Shown piece after piece: positions 31,037-41,400 of a stretch of 64,000 nucleotides of DNA. Below the pieces are notes generated by a model that saw only the letters and a program-made list of their open reading frames with translations, ran no database searches and was not told the origin of the DNA. Within the stretch, counting starts at the first letter, position 1. Each line of letters starts with the position of its first letter. The translations under genes were made by a program, and so were the position numbers. Origin of the DNA: Desulfuromonadaceae bacterium (GTDB lineage: Bacteria; Desulfobacterota; Desulfuromonadia; Geobacterales; Pseudopelobacteraceae); contig JAQTXD010000007.1 of the NCBI GenBank assembly GCA_028688955.1, positions 1 through 64,000 on the forward strand, in the 5' to 3' direction.

Positions 31037-32380
31037 TCAGGATAAAATACGGTCAATTTCTTCTATCTCTTTTTTTTGTTTTTCAAAACATTCAGGGCAG
31101 ACACCATGGGTGAAGTCCGCGTCTGAATGATCACATATATACTGTTCCAACTGCTCCCAATACCCGCTATCGTTACGTATTTTTTTGCACCAGGCGCAAA
31201 TAGGTATAATTCCGGCGAGTACTTTTACCTTTTCCAGAGCATCTTTCAATTCAATAGTCTGGAGTTCTAAAATATCGCGCTGGCTGACGAGATCGTGTTC
31301 CTTGTCGGCCAGTTTTGTCAGGAGATCGTTGAAGGTAGTGGCCAACAAACCCACCTCGTCGGTTGACTGTACTGAAATCTTATTATTGTAAGAATCGGAA
31401 TGATTCTCCCTGATCATGGCGACCTGAGCTGTAAGGTTTTTGAGATTAAAAGTTATTCGAGTGGTAAGGACCCAGATAAGAACCATGGAGAGCAGCATTA
31501 TGAATGCCGATGCGCTCAGCAGGTAGGATCGAAGGCGGTAAATCGGCTCGTAGGCTTCGTCCAGGGGAAAAACGCACCCGAGTATCCAATCTACCGTTTT
31601 CAGACTTTTGAACGAGGCTAACTGTTTGACACCTCGTGAATTTATAGTCTCCCCGCTTCCCTCGAAGCCAAGCAGGGCAGCATCCAGCAGCCTGTTTTTA
31701 CCGAGAGGAATATCACGTTTCATAATCCGGTTTTTGTCCGGATGAAGAATCAGGGTACGATCTTTGCTGATCAAATAGAGATAACCCTTTTTACCTATTT
31801 TAAACCCCATAATCTCTTCAATGAAATAGTCACTGGTCAAATTAATGCTCCCGACCAGATACCCCAGAAGCACATCATTTTTGTCACTGACCGGTGCTGC
31901 CATTACAATAGAGGGGGCATTTGTTTGAGGATTCGGATAAGGATTCGAAATGTCCGGTAATCCGTTTTCTTCAATGCTTTTCAGAAACGCTTCCAGTTCT
32001 ACAGCCTTTTTACCACTTCGACCTTTTATGTATGGTGTTTCAGCAACTATTTCATATTTTGTATCCAACAGCATAATTCCACCAGAGAACATACTTCGTA
32101 AACCGTTTTTCTGATCAAGCAGAAGCTGCGCTTTCTCGCGATTATGAAAAACACCCTCAGGAACTGTATAGCCGCTGTCTGCCAATGCCACAAGCCAGGT
32201 ACCAAGTTTGTCATCAATACTGCGGGCAATAATTTTTGTCATTGCATATTGTTGTTTTTGAATATTGTCGCGGGTAAGCGCAGAAGTGTACGAATCAATC
32301 CCCCAACAGCTTAGCGAAAAGACTATCAGCAGAAAAACACATATACTAAGTGCATATTTTTTTTGAATTCCTGACTTCAT
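31037..32380 (-). CDS. Cache/HAMP membrane sensor with Cys-rich C-terminal tail
   Basis: A 447-residue membrane receptor. Membrane helix 1 (about 10-30) is followed by a double-Cache periplasmic sensor (about 35-285; SNPYPNPQTNAPSIVMAAPV is typical), helix 2 (about 290-312), HAMP (about 313-370) and a coiled coil. It ends in a short domain with IIPICAWCKKIRND and HGVCPECF, four cysteines likely binding metal. No kinase, GGDEF or chemotaxis domain follows. That tail is common at the ends of deltaproteobacterial signalling proteins. The output is unknown. Confidence 0.85.
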   Translation of the reverse strand: MKSGIQKKYALSICVFLLIVFSLSCWGIDSYTSALTRDNIQKQQYAMTKIIARSIDDKLGTWLVALADSGYTVPEGVFHNREKAQLLLDQKNGLRSMFSGGIMLLDTKYEIVAETPYIKGRSGKKAVELEAFLKSIEENGLPDISNPYPNPQTNAPSIVMAAPVSDKNDVLLGYLVGSINLTSDYFIEEIMGFKIGKKGYLYLISKDRTLILHPDKNRIMKRDIPLGKNRLLDAALLGFEGSGETINSRGVKQLASFKSLKTVDWILGCVFPLDEAYEPIYRLRSYLLSASAFIMLLSMVLIWVLTTRITFNLKNLTAQVAMIRENHSDSYNNKISVQSTDEVGLLATTFNDLLTKLADKEHDLVSQRDILELQTIELKDALEKVKVLAGIIPICAWCKKIRNDSGYWEQLEQYICDHSDADFTHGVCPECFEKQKKEIEEIDRILS

Positions 32381-33136
32381 ACCGTCACCATAAACAGATA
32401 TCCCGACACTCTAACAGAGAACCGATGAAATGCAACATGGTGATGTGTTTTTCACCGGTGTACCTCTTACGAAACTCTCGGTATACAGCGATTGAATACA
32501 AGGGGCTTTTGATGTGAAAGCGTATTGATATCGGCAGGATTGGAGCAATCGGCATTAGAGACACCGTTCGCGCTGGCTGCACTTCAGCCAAAGGGAAAAG
32601 AACCGGGCGGCCAGATTGATTCCGGGGTGGTCTCACAAAAAACCAGTGACATGATTTTGGCTCATCCTGAGACCGCAAGCATAAGACCGTATGCGCCCGA
32701 GACAATAAAGAGAGGACCGTATCATTCCGCAAACAGCCAAGTATCCCTTTTACTTTTTCGCCACCAGTACCCCAGGCGACTATCTGGACCCTTGGCGGCG
32801 GGAAACATTGAAAACAGTGATCCAGTTAGCATTTCTCACCCTGTCAACACTCGTTGCACTGAAGATGACAATGATGCCATGCGTAACCATGGTGCCTGTC
32901 CGCAATGTTCAGAAGAGCATATAAAAATTTCTGACAGAGCAGGGTTCAAAATACGTCTGATACAGAGTACAAACTGACTGGGGGAAAGGTTGACATGTGT
33001 TGATAATCCGGTCAGGCACCGAACTATTTCCCAGCCTCTTTGAATATTCTTGGCAGCAACCAAAACTTCAGTACTGTGGTTCAGCCAGCACCGATATTTC
33101 ACGTCATGTAAGGACGAAACTAATCGATGTGCACTG
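32381..33136. other. 756-base stretch without a convincing gene
   Basis: ORFs of 114-150 codons occur on both strands (for example 32525-32977 plus, 32385-32732 minus), but they overlap each other, lack ribosome sites and show no family I know. GGTATACA at 32480-32487 is a one-base variant of the TGTATACA palindrome found elsewhere, about 100 bases before the sensor gene. The stretch could hold decayed coding sequence; I see no terminator or RNA signature. Confidence 0.5.
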
Positions 33137-33739
33137 CTACCGAACCGCTGCCGGTATAACAACGCCTCCAGAAACGACAAACTTTACCGCATCCTCAACC
33201 GTCATGCCACTTTCATACACATCGCTCTCATTGAACCAGAGTGCAAATCCTGACGTCGGATTTGGCATGGTTGGTATGTATACCACGACATAATGTTCAC
33301 CTTCCCGCTCCACTTCAGCAGTGACAAAACCCACGGCACGAACACCGGGACGAGGCCACTCAACGAACACCGCCCGCCGGTAGGATGAGCCTCCTTCACT
33401 AAATACCTTCGTCAGTTGCTTGCTGGATGTGTAGATTGACTTGACTAACGGTATGCGTGTCAGCAGGTCGTCACTAAACTTCAGAAGGCGTTTCCCGAGT
33501 ACGTTAGTAGCGACCAGACCGGTCAGGTACACCACCACGGCACCCGTTATCATTCCTATACCAGGGATATGCCCTTCACTTCGGCCGTAGAATGCCATCA
33601 CACTGTCAAGATGACTTCCGAGGATTCCATCAGCAAAATTAAAAAGAAACTTGAGAATGAATATTGTAATCCCAAACGGGATGACGATAAAAATCCCCGC
33701 AAAGAAGGTCCCTTTAAGGTGTTTTACAACTACTTTCAT
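33137..33739 (-). CDS. DUF502 family membrane protein
   Basis: A 200-residue inner-membrane protein of the DUF502 family. Two hydrophobic segments (about 9-33, FFAGIFIVIPFGITIFILKF; about 60-80) are followed by the family core DDLLTRIPLVKSIYTSSKQ and VVYIPTMPNPTSGF. The function is unknown. A small TPR gene begins just upstream on the same strand, 12 bases away, so they probably form a pair. Confidence 0.9.
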   Translation of the reverse strand: MKVVVKHLKGTFFAGIFIVIPFGITIFILKFLFNFADGILGSHLDSVMAFYGRSEGHIPGIGMITGAVVVYLTGLVATNVLGKRLLKFSDDLLTRIPLVKSIYTSSKQLTKVFSEGGSSYRRAVFVEWPRPGVRAVGFVTAEVEREGEHYVVVYIPTMPNPTSGFALWFNESDVYESGMTVEDAVKFVVSGGVVIPAAVR

Positions 33740-33751
33740 ATGTATATGTCC

Positions 33752-34114
33752 TTATCGAAGCTTCAGTGTATTCAATATTTTCCCGGTGACTCTATTCAGA
33801 ACATGAGTACGCGGCAAAGAAGAAAACGGAGGTGTACGGCGGTTACCGAGCAGCTTGAGTTCTCTCGAAATTCTGGAATCATTATGTATTTTAAGCCCTT
33901 TCAGAAAGATCTTGATTGCCTGATCCTTCTTGTTCGCAAGGAGATAGATGCGGCCCAGAAGTAAATAATGATCAGTATTAAGCGGATTCATAGAGATCGC
34001 CTTGATGCATAAATCAATGCCTTTTTTAATCTGTCCGGCTTCACTGGCAATACTGTACCCCATCAAGGAAAGCATTTCCGGTGAAGCTGACTGCTGATTG
34101 GTTTCAACTTTCAT
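33752..34114 (-). CDS. Small TPR-like protein
   Basis: About 120 residues with one or two TPR-like units (GIDLCIKAISMNPLNTDHYL and LLGRIYLLANKKDQAIKIFL) and a basic tail. GGGGAG lies five bases before the ATG at 34114 (MKVETNQQ); the track's TTG start seven codons upstream is less likely. It is probably cotranscribed with the DUF502 gene 12 bases downstream. The function is not known. Confidence 0.7.
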   Translation of the reverse strand: MKVETNQQSASPEMLSLMGYSIASEAGQIKKGIDLCIKAISMNPLNTDHYLLLGRIYLLANKKDQAIKIFLKGLKIHNDSRISRELKLLGNRRTPPFSSLPRTHVLNRVTGKILNTLKLR

Positions 34115-34213
34115 AACGGCTCCCCATTTCGACAACGAGAAAATAATTTTGTATGCTATTTTCTATCCAGCAAAACGCATCTGACTGAATATAATCAGTA
34201 CAGGTTATACACG

Positions 34214-34251
34214 AAAACGGCCCACCAGTACATACCGGTGAGCCGTTTTTT
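34214..34251 (-). terminator. Rho-independent terminator after acnB
   Basis: Minus-strand stem AAAACGGCTCACC / GGTGGGCCGTTTT with one G-U pair and a T-ended 3' arm, 46 bases past the acnB stop. Confidence 0.75.
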
Positions 34252-34296
34252 CTGATGCTTTCAGCATACGAGCTTCAAGCTATTGAACCCATAACT

Positions 34297-36837
34297 CTAC
34301 TTATATTCGGGCATTTCATCAAATTGAAGGTACTTGTAGATTTTGTCCTTGTTTGGTTCAATCTTCTCTTTGTATATCTTGAGGAACTCAGCCGGTTTCG
34401 GAAGTCTTCCCAGCAGAGCAGTGACGGCACCCAGCTCGGCAGAACCAAGATATACCTTAGCACCATTGCCGATACGGTCATCGAAGTTACGTGTCGAAGT
34501 GGAGAACATATTTACTCCGTCCGGTACGCGAGCCTGGTTACCCATGCAGAGCGAGCAGCCGGCAATCTCGATACGGGCACCAAAGGCACTGTAGACCGAG
34601 AAATACGCTTCATCTTTCAGCTGCTGCTGATCCATACGGGTCGGCGGGCAGATCCAGGTACGGACCGCAGGATTGAACGGCTGGCCGCGCCAGATTTCGG
34701 CTGCTGCACGGAAGTGACCGATATTGGTCATACAGGAACCGAGGAACACGTCCTGAATTTCAGTGCCGGCAACCTTGGAAAGCAGTTTAACGTCATCTGG
34801 ATCGTTTGGACAGGCCAGGATCGGCTCTTTGATATCAGCCAGATCGATTTCGATGACTGCTGCATACTCGGCAGCTTTGTCAGCCTTCAGCAGTGTTGGT
34901 TTTTTCAGCCATGCTTCAACCGCTTTGATGCGGTTCTTCAGTGTAACGGCATCAGAATAGCCATCAGCTATCATCTTTTTCATAAGGGCCACGTTAGACT
35001 TGAGATATGTGGCGACCGATGCTTCGGAAAGCTGGATACAACCGGCTGCAGCCGAACGCTCGGCAGCAGCATCAGTCAGCTCGAACGCCTGCTCGACTGT
35101 CAGATCCGGCAGACCTTCCATCTCAAGAATACGACCGTTAAAGATATTGACCTTATTCTTCTTCGGCACGGTCAAAAGACCCTGTTTGATAGCCCAGAAA
35201 GGAATGGCGTTAACAGCGTCACGCAGAGTGATGCCGGGGTTGAACTTGCCTTTGAAGCGAACGAGTACAGACTCAGGCATATCCAGCGGCATGAAGCCCA
35301 TGGCGCCGGCAAACGCAACCAGACCGGATCCGGCCGGGAAGGAAATGCCGATCGGGAAACGGGTATGGGAGTCGCCACCGGTACCAACCGTGTCCGGCAG
35401 CAGCAGGCGATTCAGCCAGGAGTGAATAACACCGTCGCCGGGACGAAGAGCAACGCCGCCGCGCTCGGCGGTGAAACCCGGCAGATTCTTGTGCATCTTG
35501 ACATCGGCAGGTTTCGGATAGGCAGCGGTGTGGCAGAATGACTGCATGTACATCGGGGCCTGGAACTTGAGGCATGCCAATTCTTTCAATTCGTCAGCGG
35601 TCATCGGACCGGTTGTATCCTGGGAACCAACCGTGGTCATCTTCGGCTCGCAGGCGGTACCCGGCATGATGCCGGCAACACCGCAGGCCTGACCAACCAT
35701 TTTCTGGGCCAGTGAGAATGCCTGTTTTGCTTTCGGTTTTGGATTATCCGGCAGGGTAAACACAGTCGTCGGTTTCAGACCAAGAACCTTGCGGGCCTTG
35801 TCGGTCACGGCGCGACCGATAATCAGGGGAATACGGCCGCCGGCACGGAACTCATCAGGTACGGTGTTGGGGGAGATTGTGAGTTTGGAAAGCTCTTTTT
35901 TCCCTTTCTCGTCGGTAATAACGCCGTTTTTTGTATCAATGATGATAACATCGCCGGTTTTCATACCGGTCACATCGGCTTTCAGCGGCAGGGCGCCGGA
36001 ATCCTGCGCCGTGTTGAAGAAGATCGGGGCGATAACGCCGCCGATGATTACGCCGGCGGTTTTCTTGTTAGGTACACACGGGATGTCTTCGCCGATCGCC
36101 CAGAGTACAGAATTGCACGCCGACTTGCGGGAAGAACCGGTACCGACAACGTCACCGACAAAAGCCACTTGAAAACCTTCCTTGCGGAACTTGGCGATTG
36201 TTGCCAGGCCGTCCTTGAAGCGGGTCTTACCCATTGCCAGTGAATGGAGTGGAATGTCCGGACGGCTCCAGGCGTCACCGGCAGGGGAAAAGTCGTCCGT
36301 ATTGATTTCGCCGTCAACCTTGTACACTTTCACTTTGATCGTCTCGGGAACACCTTTCCGATTTGTGAACCACTCGGCGTCAGCCCAGGATTGGAGCACC
36401 TTGGCTGCAGCTGTGTTTTTGCCGGTGGTGGCAAGCTTCGCGACTTCGTCAAAGGCATCGTACACCAGCACGATTCCGGACAGGGCGCAGGCAGCTTCAT
36501 CAGCCAGTTTCTTATCTTTCAGTGCGGCAACCAGCGGAGCAACGTTGTAACCGCCGATCATGGTGCCAAGCATACGGATTGCGTCAACCGGAGTAACCAG
36601 CGGTGATTTGATCGTACCGGAAACAACACCGGCAAGGAACTCGGCCTTTACTTTCGCAGAAGGATCAACTCCGGGGGAAACACGATCCTTGAGCAGGCCA
36701 AGCAGAAACGATTCTTTACCCTTTGGTGGTTTTACCAGCAATTTGCAAAGATCGGCAGTTTGTTCAGGAGTAAGTGGGAGTGCGGGAATACCTTGAGCCG
36801 CCCTCTCTTTTTCATGTGCAAGATACGCTTCAATCAT
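34297..36837 (-). CDS. acnB: Aconitate hydratase B
   Basis: The bifunctional TCA enzyme AcnB interconverts citrate and isocitrate, 846 residues. An N-terminal HEAT-like domain (about 1-160) is followed by a swivel domain and the [4Fe-4S] core. Cluster cysteines are visible in FLGSCMTNIGH and GCSLCMGNQARV. Also seen are GDSHTRFPIGISFPAGSGL and the adjacent family segment RPGDGVIHSWLNRLLLPDT. GAAGGAGGAA precedes the ATG. It has its own promoter and terminator, so it is probably monocistronic, and shares the TGTATACA element with fumarase and satP. Confidence 0.96.
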   Translation of the reverse strand: MIEAYLAHEKERAAQGIPALPLTPEQTADLCKLLVKPPKGKESFLLGLLKDRVSPGVDPSAKVKAEFLAGVVSGTIKSPLVTPVDAIRMLGTMIGGYNVAPLVAALKDKKLADEAACALSGIVLVYDAFDEVAKLATTGKNTAAAKVLQSWADAEWFTNRKGVPETIKVKVYKVDGEINTDDFSPAGDAWSRPDIPLHSLAMGKTRFKDGLATIAKFRKEGFQVAFVGDVVGTGSSRKSACNSVLWAIGEDIPCVPNKKTAGVIIGGVIAPIFFNTAQDSGALPLKADVTGMKTGDVIIIDTKNGVITDEKGKKELSKLTISPNTVPDEFRAGGRIPLIIGRAVTDKARKVLGLKPTTVFTLPDNPKPKAKQAFSLAQKMVGQACGVAGIMPGTACEPKMTTVGSQDTTGPMTADELKELACLKFQAPMYMQSFCHTAAYPKPADVKMHKNLPGFTAERGGVALRPGDGVIHSWLNRLLLPDTVGTGGDSHTRFPIGISFPAGSGLVAFAGAMGFMPLDMPESVLVRFKGKFNPGITLRDAVNAIPFWAIKQGLLTVPKKNKVNIFNGRILEMEGLPDLTVEQAFELTDAAAERSAAAGCIQLSEASVATYLKSNVALMKKMIADGYSDAVTLKNRIKAVEAWLKKPTLLKADKAAEYAAVIEIDLADIKEPILACPNDPDDVKLLSKVAGTEIQDVFLGSCMTNIGHFRAAAEIWRGQPFNPAVRTWICPPTRMDQQQLKDEAYFSVYSAFGARIEIAGCSLCMGNQARVPDGVNMFSTSTRNFDDRIGNGAKVYLGSAELGAVTALLGRLPKPAEFLKIYKEKIEPNKDKIYKYLQFDEMPEYK

Positions 36838-36913
36838 CTACTGTTCCTCCTTCGTGGGATATATGCTGCCGGTGGATTATTTACCTAATAACATGCTACC
36901 GTAAATCGCATAC

Positions 36914-36921
36914 TGTATACA
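36914..36921. promoter_or_regulatory. TGTATACA palindrome upstream of acnB
   Basis: Same palindrome as at fumarase and satP. Here it overlaps the proposed -10 hexamer, so a bound repressor would block the promoter directly. Confidence 0.45.
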
Positions 36922-36943
36922 CGCTTCAGAAATGGCTTGTCAA
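36914..36943 (-). promoter_or_regulatory. Candidate sigma70 promoter of acnB
   Basis: TTGACA, an 18-base spacer, then TATACA on the minus strand, about 77 bases before the acnB ATG. Confidence 0.45.
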
Positions 36944-36980
36944 ATGATAATTGAACGGAATCAGCCACTTCACAGATCGC

Positions 36981-37853
36981 CTAGTTCACTTTCACATGTT
37001 TGGCAAATCTGTCATGAACACGTGCCATGGATGAATAATCCGGATACTTCCGTAATTGATCCTTAAGACGGCTGATGCGATCTGCAAGCGGCGGATGTGT
37101 GGAGAACCACGACCCTTTCTTGTCAGTACTGGCGGCTTCAAGCTTCTGCAGTTTTTCCAGAACCCTGATCATCGCCGCCGGATCATATCCGGTGCGGTAC
37201 GCCGTCTCCATAGCCGCCTGATCCGCCTCAAATTCCATCTCCTTGTCAAGCCCTTTATCGAACAGAACAGCCTGCATGTCACCTATTGCAGAAGCGAATT
37301 TTTTCCCTTTATCCCCCTTCATGCTTGCTGCGGTGATCGTTCCGACACCCTCAAAAAACTGGGCGCGCTGCGTACTCTTCAATGCGTGTTTTGCAGAAAC
37401 ATGCCCTACTTCGTGTGCAAGCACCGCTGCAAGTTCAGACTCATCGTCCAATACTGAAAACAGAGCCCGACTGATAAAAATCACTCCGCCCGGAACGGCA
37501 AAGGCGTTCTGCACCGGGCTGTCCAAAACAGCAAACTGATACGGGATGGTCGCACGTTTACTGTTAACGGCAACCGCGTTTCCGACCAGATTGACATATT
37601 TCTGCAACGACTCGTTTTTGACCGGATTTCCGAATCGCTGCAGGCCTTCAAGTGCCAGACTTTCTCCAATTGTACGCTCGGTTTTATAATCAATGTCCTG
37701 TGAGCTCGACAGCACCTTGGTGGCCCCGGATAATATCCTCCCCTCTTTTGAGTCAGGGTTGGTAAATTTCTGAATCTGGTCAAAAAAACCGGCTGACGCG
37801 GACGAAGCGGTCACGATAAGAGCCGCACACACAACAAGTTGAGAGTATTTCAT
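36981..37853 (-). CDS. M48 family exported metalloprotease
   Basis: A 290-residue zinc protease of the M48 (BepA/LoiP-like) group with an N-terminal signal peptide (VVCAALIVTASSASA). The zinc motif HExxH is in LAHEVGHVSAKHAL, and the third ligand region is EMEFEADQAAMETAYR. The conserved WFSTHPPLADRI box is near the C-terminus. GGGGGG lies six bases before the ATG, which overlaps the SH3 gene stop in ATGA, so the two are coupled. Family members handle misfolded or stalled outer-membrane proteins. It is the last gene of the five-gene envelope operon. Confidence 0.92.
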   Translation of the reverse strand: MKYSQLVVCAALIVTASSASAGFFDQIQKFTNPDSKEGRILSGATKVLSSSQDIDYKTERTIGESLALEGLQRFGNPVKNESLQKYVNLVGNAVAVNSKRATIPYQFAVLDSPVQNAFAVPGGVIFISRALFSVLDDESELAAVLAHEVGHVSAKHALKSTQRAQFFEGVGTITAASMKGDKGKKFASAIGDMQAVLFDKGLDKEMEFEADQAAMETAYRTGYDPAAMIRVLEKLQKLEAASTDKKGSWFSTHPPLADRISRLKDQLRKYPDYSSMARVHDRFAKHVKVN

Positions 37854-38392
37854 TTTTTACCCCCCTGAACCTGGGCATACTCGCCTATTTTCCCCTCTTT
37901 CAAAAATGCTTTCAGTTCTTTGGCGCTGACTTTTCGTGCCAGTACGGCATCGAGGGACTTTTTGTAAACTTCCGGAGTGCCTTTATCTTTTGCATACTGC
38001 GCTGTTTCAGGCGAAAGGCCGCGAATGCTGCGGGCGCTGTCAGCCTTGGCAGTATTGATCTGGCTTTTTTGCATACTGCCGCCGAAAAGTCCACCGTCAC
38101 CACCGGTTACTTCACCAGCCGGAGGTGTGTCAGAAACACGCCCGGCATACACCCACCCCTCTTTTCCCGCCAATGTCCTGACCTTCAACCAACGGCCACC
38201 CGACTCGACAAGCGTAACTTCTGTACCGACCAGAACATCTGCAACATTTTCCGATGTGGCAGACGCTTCCGCTTTAAGGGTTGTTCCTTCACTGGATACC
38301 CAGCGTTTTTCTTCAGCCAGCGCCATTCCGGCAACCAGCAAAAGAGCACACACAGCAACGATACGTTGTGCAAATTTTCTTTTGATTGTCAT
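37850..38392 (-). CDS. Exported SH3b-domain protein
   Basis: About 180 residues: signal peptide (VAVCALLLVAGMALA), then one bacterial SH3 domain (about 28-88: LVGTEVTLVESGGRWLKVRT and GWVYAGRV), then a Gly-rich patch and a helical tail. SH3b domains often bind cell-wall peptides. GGGGAG lies four bases before the ATG at 38392; the track start 21 codons earlier overlaps the CHAT gene and is unlikely. It sits 26 bases after the CHAT gene and overlaps the M48 gene by four bases. The function is inferred from context only. Confidence 0.85.
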   Translation of the reverse strand: MTIKRKFAQRIVAVCALLLVAGMALAEEKRWVSSEGTTLKAEASATSENVADVLVGTEVTLVESGGRWLKVRTLAGKEGWVYAGRVSDTPPAGEVTGGDGGLFGGSMQKSQINTAKADSARSIRGLSPETAQYAKDKGTPEVYKKSLDAVLARKVSAKELKAFLKEGKIGEYAQVQGGKK

Positions 38393-38418
38393 CGTACTCC
38401 CCTTTGAAATTGTATGTT

Positions 38419-41400
38419 TTACAAATAGTCCCCCGTCAGGACGAACGCCCCCCAATAGCCGGGGTGCGGATACCGGTTCTTGACATGCTGCATGGCGCGA
38501 GTCAGGCTTTCCGCCTTTCCATACGTCATATAATCCCGATAGAACTGTTTCATAAGAATGGCGGTTGAAACATCGCTGACCCGCCAGAGGCTCGACATGA
38601 GTGAATGAGTGCCGGCAAACACAAACGCTCGATTCATGCCGACAACATCATCACCGCTGCGAATGTCACCAAGTCCGGTCTGGCAGGCACTCAATACAAC
38701 AAGATCCGCCTTGATATCGAGTCCAAATATTTCCTCTGCCTGAAGTTTACCGTCCGCTTTGCTGTCCTTTGCCAAACGTATGGCTGAAAAAAGCGGGTTG
38801 ACCGGGTCAAACTCCCCATGCGAGGCAATATGTATAACACCAAATTCGCTGATATGCTCGCGAATCCAGCTTTCAGTAGCCCGCTCCCGCGTCAGAATCG
38901 TCACATCAGGATAATTCCAGCGTAAGGTACCGGCCTCCCGTTCGGCAAACGGGAGATCAAGGGATGAGTTGCCGAGATCCGGGTTTCCAATGGCGAGCAC
39001 ATGAAGCATTTTCCCGGCAGATCGTCGAGCCAGCGTGTATTTGAACACCGATGCCGCCGGAAGGTAGAACAGATTCTGCCGGTCAATCAGATAGTCTCGA
39101 CCGTCGTTAAGTGTGGCAAACGACAGGTAATGGAGGCTGCCGTGGGGTATAATACCGATTGAGCGGAGCGGTCCGCTCTCCGCAAGCGGCTGAGCGACCA
39201 GCAGATCATACAGTTCGCGCGACTGTTTTTCAAGCGGCTCCAGATTTTGCAGCATCCGACGATACGAAGATATTTTTGCGGACACGTCCTTCGCCGAAAT
39301 ATTCTGTACAATCAATGTTACCCGTTCGCGGTCAATCTTCCAGCAGAGCAAACGATCAGGAAGCTGATAATAGGAGAGAAGCACGACACCCGGCTCAAGG
39401 AGCTTTCTAACGTCATCAAGCGTGGTCGGACTCACTTTTACCAAAGAGAGCAGCTCAGGGCGCTTCCGCTCGATATCGATCAGCAGATCCTGATAATCGC
39501 CCCGCAGCTTTTCCAGCGCCTGGGAATAACGTGCCCTCTCTTGCGGGGTGGCCGCCTGAGCCGACAGGTTCTCCTGCTCGAGGAGCTGCTCTTTCAGGCG
39601 GTTCTGACGATCATACAGCTCCTGATCCGCTGAAGCGGAGAGAGACATCCGCTGGCGGCCAAGGATATCAATGAGGTTGCGGGAGCGGGAACGCTCTGCC
39701 ACCGCAAACGCCTCATCACCCCTGTGCAGATCAACCAGCAGCCCTACCAGCCCCGAATATACATCCATTTTATCGGCGAGGAAGCCGTCCTTCAGCTGGT
39801 CCAGCCTGATTTCGGCACGCAGCCCTTCAACCGTTTCCAACGCCTGCTGAAACGATATAACGGCTGCGGAAAGATCACCGGCATTTTTCTGCAGCCGGGC
39901 CAGACCGAAGAGTGCCCGCCAGCGGACTTCCCGCAACAGCAGTGCATCGGCAATTTCCAGTGCTTTCCGGTAACTTGCCTCGGCGGCAGCGGTCTGTTTT
40001 AATTCAGTTTCGGCGTCACCACGGGCAAGGTGAATCTTGGCACCGTTGACTTTGTCACCAATAGCGGCAGCCAGATCTGCTGCCTCTGTAAACTGCTGCA
40101 ATGCGGTTGTCGAATCACCCATTTTCAAACGGGTCTGACCGAGGTTACGCAGGTCGTAGGCCATTGCCCAGCGGGAACCGATCTTGCGATCGATGACGAG
40201 CGCCTTGCCGAGAGTTTCCAGTGCGTTGGCAAAGTCCCCAGACTCACGCTGGACAAGTCCGATGTTATTGAGGGTTGTCGCAACTTCATCACGTCGGACT
40301 GCCAGCTTTTCGGCACGATCCAACGCACCGCGCAGTTCAAGAAGTGCCCGATTGTTATCGCCGAGCGTCCACCAGATCAGACCGCCGGTATTTTTTGTCA
40401 TGACCTGCTCCAACGGCCACTTTTCTGCCACAGCACTTTTTTCCACCTGTTCACGCAGATCAAACGCTTCCTGATAGCGTCCCTGGAACCAGGCGTTGTT
40501 GGCCTGTTCCAGCACAATCCGCATTTTGGTGCGCAGGTCCGTGCCGCCGACTTTCGCCAGTGCGTTGGCATATAACGCATCGGCAGCCGGAAAGTTGCCC
40601 AGCAGACGTTGGCAGCGGCCCCGTTCAAGGAGTGTTTCAGCTTCCAGCGCACTGTTTCCTGCCGTGGCATAGAGTGCCCCTGCCAGAGCATACTGCTGTT
40701 CGGCAACGGCGTACTGATTAAGGCGCAGATCGTAAATTCGGCCAAGATTCCGGTATTGTTCCGCAAGAGAAACAGTATCCTTCAAAGTGCGTTGCAGGCC
40801 GGCTGACTCCTCAAAATATGTCCGGGCGGCACTGTAATTGACGGAGTTCTCCATGACAACACCGAAGTCCGCCAACGCCGCCGCCTGCTCTTTTACCATG
40901 CCAAGATCGGCAAAGATGCCAACCCCCTCTTTTAATGAATTTGCAGCTGCGGTAAATCGCTCGGCATTCCCCTGCAGCAGACCGAGACGCAGCAGGGCAT
41001 CGGCATGTTCGGCAGAATAAGGTTTTTCCCTGGCTAGACCGGCGACTAGAGCTTCGGCATGAAGTACTGCCCGATCGGTAAATCCGGCGGCAAAAGCACT
41101 CTCCCGGGCATAACGCTGGAGCTGTGTGCCATAGTGTGCCAAGGAGGAATTTTCGGCAACGATAGACAGGGCATTTTCAAAGAGGGAGAGCGCTTTCGGG
41201 TACAAACCGGCATTATGAGCCAACACGCCGGCCTTGCCATATTCCGCAAAACGTTTTCTGCCAAGCGTGGCAGCCCCGGCTGCATCCACCCCCCAGTCAC
41301 CGATGAGAAGCCAGCCGGAAGCCAGCTTTTTACGGGCATCACCAAGGGATTGCACCGCATATGCTTCTACAAACGCCGTTGAATCTCCCGGTCCTTTTCC

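Noticed and set aside
32525-32977. 150-residue plus ORF in the 32.4-33.1 kb gap
   Set aside because: Composition and lack of ribosome site do not support coding; overlapped by minus ORFs of equal quality.
34255-35541. 428-residue plus-strand ORF opposite acnB
   Set aside because: Antisense shadow of acnB, which has full family motifs on the other strand.
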